A stretch of 64,000 nucleotides of DNA from Eublepharis macularius (Eukaryota; Chordata; Lepidosauria; Squamata; Eublepharidae): assembly GCF_028583425.1 (NCBI RefSeq), contig NC_072801.1:24634001-24698000 (forward strand), given 5' to 3'. A model generated the notes under the pieces. The model saw only the letters and a list, made by a program, of their open reading frames with translations. It searched no databases and was not told the DNA's origin. The first letter of the stretch is position 1. The number at the start of each line of letters is the position of its first letter. Positions 30,544 to 41,976 of the stretch are shown piece by piece. Both the position numbers and the translations under genes were made by a program.

Positions 30544-32077
30544 AATGGGCCTACATCCCTGTTAGCCTCCCATGGTGCTGTTTGTTTTCTGTTGAATTCC
30601 TGTTTGTGGTACAAAGGAGACATTAATAACAGATTTGGGCTCGTCACTGAGAAAATGCTGCCAGCCCTCATCCACCTCCTGCCCCATGAAGTCCAAATCA
30701 ACTTCTGCAAGGCCACCAATATCATCCAAGCAAATTTGATCTGTAAATTGTCGTGCACACGCTGGGGAGATTCCAAAAGAAATGTGTTCACTTGCAGTCC
30801 TCCTCCCCCAGCCTTGTCTTAAAAGTGAAATTTGTCCAACGTTTAAGTGATGGACTTCAAAAGAGACTGGATACAACCGGCCAGCTAGAAATCTGCTTCC
30901 TTGCAAACTGTTTCGAATATTATACATTTAATTTGATGGTTCCCCATGTGACCCAATCATGAATGGTTTTTGTGCTTCTGTTGGGCAATCATGTTGATTT
31001 TTTTAAATGATTGTGTGATTCTTCTGGTGCTTCATGGCACAGAGTTGACGACTCACCATTAGCTGGGACTAAAGCAAGTCACGTGTGTCATCACAGCCAA
31101 TCAAATTAAAGAGTGAAGCAAAGATGAAAAATGAACCAAGAAACAACAGCCAGCGAGCTCGAAAGCCAGCATGTATTTTTTTTTGCTAATTAATTTGGTT
31201 GTATCAAATTTTAAAGGAAATATCAAAAATGTGCAAATGTTCAACACAGCGCTGCATAAATCCATAATATTTTGTCCATGGCTGAACCACGCATGTCAGT
31301 CCTAAGCTCCTGCCAACTGGCCTGCCTCCTCCTCCTCCTCTGTTTTTTTCAACAGTAATCAGGGAAACTGGTTCCCTTGCCCATTGCCCTGTGAGTTCCC
31401 GTGACAAGCAGGTGAGCTGGCTAGCAGTGGGCTGCTCGTTGCCTGGCTCGAAATACTACGTTCTTGCCAAGCCTTGGTTCTAAGCAAGCTCAGCTCATCT
31501 GGCATGGCTTTTCCACTGTGGGTGGCAGATTGTAGTTGTATAGCAACAGTGCTTAAATTTGCATGATGTTTAAATGCAACAAAAGGCACCTGGTACAAAC
31601 AGGCTTTTTAACTCCCTAATATCTTTTCTTAAAGACATTTCCCCTTATTTGCTAATGGAGAAAAAGGAAATCATCCACCCACCAAGGCCAAGATTGACTG
31701 CATAGGTTATGTTGAGTTTGCATTAACACTAAAATATACAATATGACTTCTCTGTCTGAGCAATTGCCTTCTGAGCTAATACAGAATCAGCTTGAAATGC
31801 CTTCTCGGTTTTTAACGGAATGGCAGAAGATAGCTACAAAATTTATAGCGATCTGCTATTGAACTCAGCAACATAACAGCTTTTATGCCATTTTGCTTTG
31901 GGGGTGTTTTTTTTTCTCTTCCCCAAAAGGGAGATTGTGAAGGGAACATCCAACAATTGTGTTAAGATGTACATCCTCAGGAACAGAAAACGGAGCCAGT
32001 TCTACCCTGACACAAAGTGAGGCAGAGGATCAGGATAGCTTGGTTTGGGGAGGTGGGGGGGGGGTTGAAGGGTAAAC
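30544..32077. other. No gene recognised
   Basis: Repeat-poor sequence without a recognised exon. AT-rich block at 31160-31215. Confidence 0.4.
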
Positions 32078-32374
32078 GAGCCCTGTGGCGCAGATTGGTA
32101 CACTGCAGTACTGCAGCCCAAGTTCTGCTCACGACCTGAGTTCGATCCCGGCGGAAGCCGGGTTCAGGTAGCCGGTTCAAGGTTGACTCAGCCTTCCATC
32201 CTTCCAAGGTCGGTAAAATGAGTACCCAGTTTCTGGGGGTAAAGTGTAGATGACTGGGAAGGCAATGGCAAACCACCCCGTAAAAAGTCTGCCAAGAAAA
32301 CGTCGTGATGCGACGTCTCCCCATGACTCAGTAATGACTCGGTGCTTGCACAGGGGACTGCCTTTACCTTTAAT
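32078..32374 (+). repeat. Sauria-type tRNA SINE, full length
   Basis: 297 bp beginning 'gagccctgtggcgcag' (box A side), with a box-B-like 'gagttcgatcccggcggaag', a body 'ggtaaaatgagtacccag', and a tail ending 'ctgcctttacctttaa'. The tail resembles Bov-B LINE 3' ends, the established partner of Sauria SINEs in squamates. This is the strongest taxonomic hint in the window. Confidence 0.82.
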
Positions 32375-32609
32375 TACAGTGGTGGAGTGGGTGGGAGAAC
32401 AGTCTGTTGCCCCAGGCTGTGCCTGGTACCTGGGTAAAGCTGGTGTCTATCTCCCATTTCTTTCCAAGCAGGAGAACCACCTCGCTGATTGGGCCTCATG
32501 ACTGTGGGTGTGTCTGCTTGCATGCAGGAGAATGGATTGCAGATGGATATATCTCGTGTGGTTGCAGCCAGGACGCTGGGTGGCTGGCTACCAAATGGGG
32601 GCAGCAGCA

Positions 32610-32742
32610 TCAACACATGAAGCTGCTCTCTGCTGAGTCAGACCCATCAAGGTCAGTCTTGTCTGCTCAGACTGGCAGCAGCTAATCAGGATCTCAGATG
32701 GAGGTCTGTCATATTACTGACGACAACCTGAATGAAAAGGTA
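32610..32742 (-). repeat. tRNA-Ala-type SINE, tail half
   Basis: 'acacatgaagctgctctctg' and 'ggtcagtcttgtctgctcag' mark the complement of the tail and body. The head is absent. Confidence 0.62.
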
Positions 32743-33771
32743 GGTCTGACTGATCTGTGTTTTAATTTTATTTTATTTTGGTTTGCAGGACAGTTATTTT
32801 CTGTCTTTCCCAGGGAAGGTTCTCCATTGCCGAGGTCTGATGCTTGGTGGGGCTGATTAGCATGGCTGCTTATACCTGTTACTCTTCCAATCTATTTCTT
32901 TGAAGTTTCTGCTTGACTGATTGATTGAGTCCTCATTAGTCAGAATCCGCTTGTTCTACTTTGATCGGCTTCCCTTCCCTTTCTTCTCCCTTTTTCTCAT
33001 TTTGTGTGTTTTCCGATCCCTCCCACTCCACCCACTGCTTCCGTTCTCACTTGGAGGTTTCTCGAACTCCTTTCTGCTCCTCCATTTGCTCCTCCATTGT
33101 TGGCATGCTGCCAGAGCCCATTGGGAGGTCATCTTGATACAGACGGGAGCTGGGTTTAAATAAGGACTTGGTAATTTGATGACCATTAGCGACGTTTGCA
33201 GTAACGCAAGCTTAAAATAATAAGGGCAATTGCTTCTCATGCTTCAGGGAGCAAGCTGATTGCCTGCAGGGACTGAGATGGTAATTCTCCACCCCTCACT
33301 CCCCTCCCAAATATTGCACAATTAACTCGATTGGATTGGCTGCCGACATCTCCAGAAGGGATCAGTCACCAAGCTGCATAGGCCCCGTTCATTTCCATGG
33401 TATTTGTGCAAAAGAAGTTCCCAGTTAGATCATTTCTTTTCCTCTTTGCAAAATGTCTAGCCCACCTTTCCACAAAAAGGGGTCCTCAAGGCAGGTTACA
33501 AAATGTTCTAAACAATACAAAAACACACCTGAAAAACAACAAAAAATATACCCTAAAACTCCAAAATAGAGCAACAGTTAAAATAACAGCCAAGTCCATC
33601 TTATTTGTCTTCAAGAGATTGGGAGAAAAGACTAGTCTGAACAAGGTGCTGAAAAGATCATATTGGTACTGGCCAAATTAGCCTTGAGAGGGCAACTGCA
33701 ATCAGGGTGCCACTGCTGAATAGGCCCTGCTTGGCTTCCAAACATCAATGAAGTTGATGGGCAGTACATTC
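32743..33771. other. No gene recognised; short repeat tail at about 33455-33530
   Basis: 'agcccacctttccacaaaaa' resembles the tail of a common reptile SINE/LINE. The block 33165-33260 is repeat-free and could be conserved. Confidence 0.38.
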
Positions 33772-34025
33772 AGGATGGACAAAAGGAAGCACTTCTTGAC
33801 TCAACAGGGGATTAAAATGTAGACTTCATTGCCAGTGGATGTAGTAATGTCCTCAAGCACAGATGGCTTTAATAGGAGATTGGACAAACTCATGCAGGAG
33901 AGGTCCATCAGTAGCTACTAGCCAGGGTGATTAAAGGGAACATCCGGGTTGTTGGCCGAGTAACTGGTTGGCCATTGTGTGAGACAGGAGGTTGGACTAG
34001 TTGGACCACTGGCCGGATCCTAAAG
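33772..34025 (+). mobile_element. CR1 LINE, 3' UTR fragment
   Basis: Matches the CR1 3' end plan: 'gatggacaaaaggaagcact', then 'gatggctttaataggagatt', then 'tggttggccattgtgtgaga' and 'gttggaccactggccggatc'. It is 5'-truncated. Confidence 0.68.
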
Positions 34026-35730
34026 GTGGGGTATCTGGGCCTCAGATGATGATCTCAGTGAGTTATGCCCCATAGATCATGTCCCCTACTGGCTGGGCTC
34101 TTGGTTTTGTTTGCCTCCTTTTAGGGTTAAAATCTTTTACTACCTGCTGGAGTGTTGTGCAAATTGGCTGAAATTCGGGTGCTGCGGTTACCGAATGGCA
34201 TTGCCTTGGATCAGCGTGCTCTAAAGTGACAGCTCTTCTTGCTATGATTATTGGATTTTTTTCTCTCTCTAGAAGATGGAAGGAGGAGGGGGCGAAGAGA
34301 ATCAAATAAAATAACCCCTGTCAGATATGTTGGAGTGAGCTGGTTTGATAAATGGTCTCTAGATAACATCTCTCTCGTCTCTTTTCTCTCCTGGGTGAAT
34401 TTAATAAACCCACCCTTTCTGTTTTGTCAAGTCCACTCTGACTGCCGGGTGGGGATTGAAATAAAATAATTGAGAGTGAGGAGTGGCAAAGACTTCGCTG
34501 TGGGGTAAGAACGGTCTCCGCAGAGCAGCAGAGTGCAAATGGGACAATGTCTCCAGAGCCAGACAACCGTATCCTTTGTCATTTTGTCCCCATCTCTGTC
34601 ATTTGGCTCAGCGGACAGCTGTATCGAGCGCCGCTGTTTGTTAGCTAACAACCCTGAGGTGGCGTTTTGAGCGGATTATAGCTCTAACAAATCACTCGTT
34701 AACTACCCTAACTCATTAGAATATGCCACGTACAAAATAGTTCTTAAGCGTGCTAATGACCGATTTTAAGGGATTATTGCCGTGGTAAACCATAATTAAC
34801 AGTTTATAACGGTGCTTCCTGTTTAATTATCCTCAAGCCACACTGCGAGGAAGGCGGGCTGTGATTGGGTGCAGGCTCAAAGCCACCGACCTAGGTGCCT
34901 GGATCAAAGCACTCGTTTGCTCAGCCTAGCACTGGAACAGGTCTGTGTGTCAAGAGGCATGCAAGCGTTGGCCTGGGATATACTTCAAATGCAGAGTGGT
35001 CTTCCTTGATTAAAACTAGGCCTTGTGGGAAGTCAGAATCAAGGTTGGAACGTGGATTGCCTTAACCCATGAGCTGTATTTTGCCAAGCCACAGGCAACC
35101 CAGAGCTTGCATCTTTTGGCCTGGTTTTCCAGTCCTGGGAAAAGAGCAGAAAAAAGAGGGGGTCACCAAGCCTCTGGTTAGCCCCCAGTCCCATTCTGGA
35201 CCTTGTCTGGTAAGGGTCCCTGGTGCGGGGTGCAAGATCTAGCTGAGCTGGAGCTGTCCCTTCCATTCAGGAGCAGGGGGTCTCCAACACAGCCCAGAGA
35301 GCTGGAGTCCTTGCAGCAGGGAGCTGCTTTTAGAAGATGTTGAACCCCTCAAAAGGCAAAGTTCAGCTGAAGAGCTCTAGAGGGAGCTGATGGCTCCTTT
35401 CTTTGCTGGAGCCAGTTACGTCTCCATTCCTGCCAAGATCTACAGAGTTGCCTTTCTTCCAAAGTGCAACTGGAGTATAGAAGGCCCTTGACCTCCAGGA
35501 GTGTGCTTCTCCAGGTTGTCCAGATTTCATCTGCTGCTGGGGGAGAGTAGAAGTGGAAGGGGCCATTAGCAGGTTCCTTGTTCTCTCTGTCCCTCTGGTT
35601 CTTGAATGGGAGCCAGCTGTGGCAGAGACAGTAGGGAGCCTTCCCCTGGACATCCTGAGTTGCCAGGATCCTTGCATGTAAGAGGGGACACGGGGCTCTT
35701 CTCCTCTCACGGAGTCTTCCTCTGTTGTTG
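34026..35730. other. No gene recognised; candidate conserved non-coding block at 34050-34860
   Basis: About 800 bp without any recognised repeat in a repeat-dense neighbourhood. It is rich in TAAT/ATTA cores from 34600 to 34840 and includes 'gtttgttagctaacaa' and 'accataattaacagtttata'. From 35040 to 35730 nothing is recognised. Confidence 0.42.
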
Positions 35731-36408
35731 AAGAGGGGCCAGGAAGTAGCAAGTTTTTGGCCAAAGGTTAGGAATCAAATTGTGGAGTGGCTGGGAGTGG
35801 ATATTCCTCTTAGTCCTGATTTTTTGCTTTTAGATCACTGGCCAGATATTTTGGTGCAAAAATGCAAGAGAAGTTTTATCTCTCTGTTGGTAGCCACAAC
35901 CAGGCAGACTATTGCTTCTCATTGGAAAGACTCTGCAAAACCGATACTTGAAATATGGTATGATAGGATTTGGGAAAGTTATATTATGTCTCAAATTACT
36001 CAAAATGTTTTTTTTTAATGGGAGATTCTCTACTCTCTAAATTTAACCGTATGCAAATTTATTGGGATCCAGTTATTGCTTATTTTAGAATCAATAATGT
36101 TATACCAAATCATTACGATTATAAGATATGGATGTCCACTTAAATAAGTTTATCTTCTTATAAATATTGGATTTTGAAATGTGTATATGTTAGTATTAGA
36201 TAAAGACTCATATCAAAACTATTAGTACTCTATTTTGTAACTATTTTCTGGTTTGGGGTACTTCAGGTTGAATGTTGGTCTATTGAGTTATAAGCCTACC
36301 TCACAATCTATTGGTCTTTTTTTCAAAGCTTGACTTGTGATTGTAATGTTTGTCAAAGTTTCAAGAGTTAATAAAGTTATATATATATAAAAAAAAGAAG
36401 GGCCAGGA
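35731..36408 (+). mobile_element. 5'-truncated L1 LINE with about 14-bp TSD
   Basis: The insertion 35745-36394 is flanked by aagaggggccagga (35731-35744) and aagaagggccagga (36395-36408), one mismatch. It contains the last ~90 codons of L1 ORF2 ('KVRNQIVEWLGVDIPL', 'LVATTRQTIASHWKDS', 'WYDRIWESYIM'), then about 370 bp of AT-rich 3' UTR and a tail 'aataaagttatatatatata' with A-run. Its 3' UTR differs from that of the ORF1-only L1 at 4175. Confidence 0.8.
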
Positions 36409-36488
36409 CAGGCCCTGATGCCACCAGAGAAGGCATTGTGGCTACCAAATCACAAATTGTGCAGGCAAAGATAGCTAACGTTGAGGAA

Positions 36489-36687
36489 GACGCCTTGCCT
36501 CAGTGGTAGAGCTTCTGTTTGGCATTCACAAGGCTCCAGGTTCAGTCCTCAACATCTCCAAAAAGGATAAAGCAGCAGGTGTTGTAAAGGGCCTCCACCT
36601 GAGAGACCACGGAGTGCCGCTGCCAGGCAGAGTAGACGATACCTTGATAGGCCAAGGGTCTGATTCAGTATAAGGCAGTTTCATTGA
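36489..36687 (+). repeat. tRNA-Ala-type SINE, full-length-like
   Basis: Head 'gcctcagtggtagagcttct', body and tail through 'ctgattcagtataaggcagt'. Confidence 0.75.
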
Positions 36688-36691
36688 GGGA

Positions 36692-36765
36692 GTGACTGTG
36701 GCTGCTCAGTGGCAGTGCATCTGCTTTGCATGCAGAAGGTCTCAGGTTCAATCCCAACAAGTTTG
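36692..36765 (+). repeat. tRNA-Ala-type SINE, head only
   Basis: 'ggctgctcagtggcagtgca' with 'ctcaggttcaatcccaac', directly after the previous copy. It is cut off by an opposing SINE head. Confidence 0.6.
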
Positions 36766-36843
36766 CATGGCAGAGCAGGGATTCGAACCCAGATCTCCCA
36801 GATCCTAATCATACACTAAGCACTATGGCACGCCGGCTCTTGC
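36766..36843 (-). repeat. MIR-like tRNA SINE, head only
   Basis: 'gcagggattcgaacccagat' and 'taagcactatggcacgccgg' are the complement of boxes B and A of the MIR-like family. Confidence 0.6.
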
Positions 36844-36889
36844 TGCAGTTAAACAGTTGACTCAGGTGATCAGTAGAGATGTGCATTTC

Positions 36890-37022
36890 GGCTTTCTGAA
36901 AGCCGAAAGAAAGCCGAAACAAAAGTGTTTCGGCTTCTTTCAGGTTAGCCGAAACGTTTCAGGCTAAGCCGAAACGTTTCAGCTAGCCAAAAGAAAAAAA
37001 GCCGAAATGTTTCGGCTTTAGG
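36890..37022. repeat. Subterminal gccgaaa/ttcggc array, left end of foldback
   Basis: About eight copies of gccgaaa or its complement in mixed orientation within 130 bp. The right end (39965-40085) has a similar but differently arranged array. Confidence 0.75.
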
Positions 37023-37169
37023 CTTTTTCAATGGGAAAATGCCTCCGGCGTCTTCCCGGACGTCTGGGGGAGGCATTTTCCCACCGAATCAGCCCAAAAT
37101 TGGTGGGGACCTTCCTCTAACCCCTCTCTACAAACCCCCCAAGTTTCAGACCGATTGGACTTTGGGGGG

Positions 37170-37600
37170 CCTCAGGGGCCCTTCTCCCACCCCTCCTCCC
37201 ACCCCCCACCAAGGCTCAGCCTGCTCCCACTTGGGGGGGCCATTTCATGGCCTCCCCAAGTAGGTGCTCTAATCTCATTCTCTACCACTGACAGCTGGGG
37301 GAGGCTTGTCTTGCCAGGGGTGGCATTTTGCATGCAAAATGCCCCCCAACCCTCTGGGGCCCTTCTTCCACCCCCCACCAAGGCTCAGACTGCTCCCACT
37401 TGGGGGGGGCATTTCATGGCCTCCCCAAGTAGGTGCTCTCATCTCTACCACTGACAGCTGGGGGAGGCTTGTCTTGCCAGGAGTGGGGCCCTCTGGGGCC
37501 CTTCTCCCACCCTTCCTCCCACCCCCCACCAAGGCTCAGACTGCTCCCACTTGGGGGGGGGGCTATTTCATGGCCTCCCCAAGTAGGTCCTCTCAGCCCC
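37170..37600. repeat. Three GC-rich tandem units, left arm of foldback
   Basis: Units of about 145-170 bp built from 'caccaaggctcag', 'catttcatggcctccccaag', 'tgacagctgggggaggcttg' and 'ttttgcatgcaaaatgcc'. The mirror set lies at 39210-39690 on the other strand. The right arm also carries an extra module at about 39690-39795 not seen at the left. Confidence 0.72.
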
Positions 37601-38089
37601 TAAAGTCCACCCCTTACAGCCCCACACAAACCCAATTCCCCCCCAGCTGCCACACACAGACCCAAATCCCCACATTAGCCCCTCACAGACCCAAATCCAC
37701 CCCCAGCAGCCCCACACCCATAACCCCAGGAACAGGCTGGCAAAGGCCAGCCCTCTCCCTTTGTTCCCTATGCTGGAAACTTCTAAACTCTCTTTCCCTG
37801 GGCAATTCTGCACAGCCCAGGGGTGCCACAATGGTGGGCACACTTCTGAGTGCCAGCTGGTCCCTGTGAAAGAGCACCTGAACCACAGACACCCTCCCTC
37901 AAATTCCCCCACCACCTACAGTGATGGCTGGCCAGCCAGCCCCATTGTTCCCTATGATGGGAACCAACTGCACAACAAAGAATAAAACAAGAACAACACA
38001 AAATAAAGTTTTTAAAAAATTATTTTCTCCCTTCCAAAGTACAAGTAGGCAAAGCATAATGACACATTACACCAGCAGTCCCCCCCCCA

Positions 38090-38700
38090 CAGAAAAATAA
38101 CACAACTCACTTAACATCAGAGAATCACAAAGCACGATTCCTGTCAAAAACACTTTATTTCTTGAACAGCTTTAGGTTACACAACAGGGGGGGAACACCA
38201 AAGGGCATGGAAGCAGTATCTTACACAAAAATAACACAACTCACTTCACATTAAAGAATCACCCCAAAAAATTGCTGTCAAAAGCACTTTATTTCTGTAA
38301 CTGCTTTAGGTCACACAGTAGGAAGGCACAACAGAGCAGGAAAGTAGTGTACTACACAAAAATAACACAACTCACTTCACATCAGAGAATCACACAAACA
38401 CAATTGCTGTCAAAAACGGTGAAGTGGGTTGTATTATTTTTTGTAGTACATTGCTATCATGCCCTGTTGTGCCCTCCTACTGTGTAACCTAAAGCTGTTC
38501 AAGAAATAAAGTGTTTTTGCCAGGAATTGTGTTTTTGTGATTCTCTGATGTTAAGTGAGTTGTGTTATTTTTGTGTAAGATAGTGCTGCCATGCCCTTTG
38601 GTGTTCCCCCCTGCTGTGTAACCTAAAGCTGTTCAAGAAATAAAGTGTTTTTGACAGGAATCGTGCTTTGTGATTCTCTGATGTTAAGTGAGTTGTGTTA
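38090..38700. repeat. Central ~130-bp units with AATAAA, pointing toward both arms
   Basis: Units begin near 38100, 38230 and 38367 on the left and recur inverted at about 38455-38700. Each has 'gttcaagaaataaagtgttt' or its complement and 'gattctctgatgttaagtga'. The orientation switches near 38417. Confidence 0.72.
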
Positions 38701-40105
38701 TTTTTCTGTGTGGGGGACTGCTGGTGTAATGTGTCATAATGCTTTGCCTACTTGTATTTTGGAAGGGAGAAAATAATTTTTTAAAAACTTTATTTTGTGT
38801 TGTTCTTGTTTTATTCTTTGTTGTGCAGTTGGTTCCCATCATAGGGAACAATGGGGCTGGCTGGCCAGCCATCTCTGTAGGTGGTGGGGGAATTTGAGGG
38901 AGGGTGTCTGTGGTTCAGGTGCTCTTTCACAGGGACCAGCTGGCACTCAGAAGTGTGCCCACCATTGTGGCACCCCTGGGCTGTGCAGAATTGCCCAGGG
39001 AAAGAGAGTTTAGAAGTTCCCAGCATAGGGAACAAAGGGAGAGGGCTGGCCTTTGCCAGCCTGTTCCTGGGGTTATGGGTGTGGGGCTGCTGGGGGTGGA
39101 TTTGGGTCTGTGAGGGGCTAATGTGGGGATTTGGGTCTGTGTGTGGCAGCTGGGGGGGAATTGGGTTTGTGTGGGGCTGTAAGGGGTGGACTTTAGGGGC
39201 TGAGAGGACCTACTTGGGGAGGCCATGAAATAGCCCCCCCCAAGTGGGAGCAGTCTGAGCCTTGGTGGGGGGTGGGAAGAAGGGTGGGAGAAGGGCCCCA
39301 GAGGGTTGGGGGGCATTTTGCATGCAAATTGCCACCCCTGGCAAGACAAGCCTCCCCCAGCTGTCAGTGGTAGAGATTAGAGCACCTACTTGGGGAGGCC
39401 ATGAAATGGCCCCCCCTAAGTGGGAGCAGGCTGAGCCTTGGTGGGGGTGGGAGAAGGGCCCCAGAGGGTTGGGGGGCATTTTGCATGCAAAATGCCACCC
39501 CTGGCAAAACAAGCCTCCCCCAGCTGTCAGTGGTAGAGATGAGAGCAGAGCACCTACTTGGGGAGGCCATGAAATGCCCCCCCCCCAAGTGGGAGCAGGC
39601 TGAGCCTTGGTGGGGGGTGGGAGGAAGGGTGGGAGAAGGGCCCCTGAGGGTAAGGGGGCATTTTGCATGCAAAATGCCACCCCTGGCAAAGGAAGCCTGC
39701 TTCTTCATTTTTCCCCGTAGGAAATAATGAAGAAGATGAGCAGCAGCATGCTAACAATATGCTGCTCCTTCGCTTTCTTATGGGAGGATAGGGGGACCTG
39801 CTTTGGGGGGCCATAACATGGCCCCCCAAAGTCCAATCGGTCTGAAACTTGGGGGGTTTGTAGAGAGGGGTTAGAGGAAGGTCCCCACCAATTTTGGGCT
39901 GATTCGGTGGGAAAATGCCTCCCCCAGACGTCCGGGAAGACGCCGGAGGCATTTTCCCATTGAAAAAGCCGAAAGCCGAAAGTAAGCCGAAAGCCGAAAC
40001 GGCTGGCCGTTTCGGCTTTCGGCTTATACGAAAGAGAATCCTCTTTCGGCTTTCTGCTTTCGGCTTTAGCCGAAAAGTTTTGGCTTGCACACCCCTAGTG
40101 ATCAG

Positions 40106-41780
40106 CAGAATGTAGGGTGCAGCTGTTGTGGATCTGTAATGCCTTGTGGTGGGTACAGGTTAGGGAGGGAATGTTCTGCCGCATAAATTCTCTACATGCA
40201 GAAAGCTAGCATGTCAGGGATCCCTGCTTCCTGACTAGCTATCAAGTGCTTCAGGCTTGGGTTGCGTTGGCTTGAATTTCAAACAAAAGTTACCTCAGCA
40301 GCTTGGAGCAAACTTGTAGTGCTTGGTGCTCAGACCCCAAATTCAGACTGGGATCCCCCTTCAGGGATGTGGGGGAGATCCTGCAACTCCGTTTGCTAAC
40401 TCCAGACAGACGCAAATCCTACCCTTTGTCTCTCTTGCTGGCATTAAAAGTAATGAATGATCCTATCCCCCTTGTTTGTCTCCTCTTCCAGTGTAACGCT
40501 GTAATTAACTTAATTACCAGCAGATTCTTTCTTCCTTCCTTTTCTTTTTTTTTTATGGAACTTAAAATGGAAATTAAATTTTGCACCTAGGTTTACAGAC
40601 TGCTAACTAGAATCGAACAATCAAGCCCCAATGCTAAGTCCTTGAGAATGTATGTTTTGCATATTCATGATGTTAATAGGGTTCAGAAGGTATATTTGCA
40701 ACTGATGAAAAGGATTAATTAAATCTCATTTGCATAGGGAGAGTTGTTTAACTGTTGGCATCCCAGCAGTTCAGACAATACTGGAATGCCAATGTTGCTT
40801 GAGGAAAAGAGGCTAAATCCAAATGCGACCCATTCTCAGGAAGAAGAAAATGGAGATAGTACCGTATGTTTTCTAGCACCCTTTCCCAAAGCTACAGGGA
40901 GTTCAAGACAGGATTTCCAAATAGTTTTATAACCAAGTAGAACAGAAACAAACCTGACTGAGCATACCTTGGTTAAAATGTGTACTATTCAGCTGGAGCT
41001 GATGTGTTTTACAGATTCTTCAGTCTGTCGGGAATAACTGGCCAAATCAATACTTCTGGTATCTGAGCTCAGTTTCAGTGCTGCCTTCCAGAAAGGACCC
41101 AGAAATCTTCCCTCCCTCACTGGCAGACAACTGTGGATCAAGAACCTCCAGCTTGGCCAGAGTCAAGAAAAGATTAAAGGATGGGGCCCAAAGAGGTGGG
41201 TCTCTCTCCCAACTCAGGCCCAGTTCTGGTGGTACCTGCCCAGGACAATGACAGTCGCTTAGGTTGACACAACAAGACTCCAACCCAATCCTACCGAGGC
41301 TTGTGAGGGTAAGTTTCTTGAACCACACCAGATTCTGGCAAGTCCCCCACAAAGATCTACAGAGGTGGCCTCCATAATTTCGCAGAAGTAGTACCTGGCC
41401 GCAAGGCGTAGGAGCATCTTCTGTTAGTTGACCTGGCGAAGTTCTTCAAGGATGTATCTGGAAGCTCCCTTTTTTGTGCAATCTGGGCTTATTTATTTAT
41501 TTATTAAATGTAGATGTTGCATTTTTCCTGGGGCACAGAACTCAAGGTGGCTTATAAATTGTTAAGTCCAAACGGCCTGCTAGTGACAGAACTTTCCTCT
41601 GGCACAAAGCAGTCTGATCGTTTTCTGGAAGTCATCGAAGTGAGTGGCTGCTCTGGGCCCCTGAAGCCATCTGCCCTGAACTCCCAAACAATCACCTTCA
41701 TTGGCGGTGATTCTTGCATGTTTTATAACATGCTGGGAGATGGCTCAGAGGTATCTGCAGGTATAACTTTAGAGCTGACA
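40106..41780. other. No gene recognised; candidate conserved block at 40480-40770
   Basis: 40480-40770 is repeat-free and AT-rich with an octamer-like atttgcat at about 40729. A repeat tail resembling that at 33455 lies at about 41485-41560. The rest is unrecognised. Confidence 0.4.
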
Positions 41781-41976
41781 TGAACACATGAAGCTGCCCT
41801 TATACTGAGTCACACCATCAGTCCACTAAGGTCCGTCTTGTCTGCTCAGACTGGCAGCTGCTCTCCAGGGTCTCAGGCAGAGGTCTTTCCCATCTCTCCC
41901 AACGGGAGATGCCAGGATTGAACCTGAGATATTCTGCATGCAAAAGAGATGTTCTGCCACTGAGCCACTGACTCTC
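41781..41976 (-). repeat. tRNA-Ala-type SINE, full-length-like
   Basis: Tail 'aacacatgaagctgccctta' at the left; head complement 'gttctgccactgagccactg' at the right. Confidence 0.75.

Larger units (their letters stand above)
36866..40105. mobile_element. Giant foldback (long inverted repeat) element, 3.2 kb, hAT-type ends
   Basis: The element 36874-40097 is bounded by the exact 8-bp repeat gtgatcag (36866-36873 and 40098-40105). Its ends are tagagatgtgcatttcgg and, complemented, taggggtgtgcaagccaa. The left and right halves are reverse complements for almost the whole length around a centre near 38417. Each arm has, from outside in: an array of gccgaaa/ttcggc motifs, a GC-rich block, three GC-rich tandem units, a block of about 450 bp (37600-38060 and 38755-39200, near-identical) and inner AATAAA-bearing units. 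No conserved protein domain is present; mirrored open frames on both strands are artefacts of the symmetry. It would fold into a hairpin with about 1.5-kb arms. The hAT assignment rests on TSD length and TIR form. Confidence 0.87.

Noticed and set aside
36489-36765. tRNA-Ala genes
   Set aside because: These are SINE heads with mismatched stems and SINE bodies attached; the same holds for the other copies in the window.
38090-38700. A CRISPR-like array
   Set aside because: The units are about 130 bp, inverted about a centre and in vertebrate DNA; there is no repeat-spacer pattern.
37306-39349. Open frames up to 187 aa mirrored on both strands (including 37568-37915 and 38881-39228)
   Set aside because: They are duplicates produced by the foldback symmetry, low-complexity, with no known domain.
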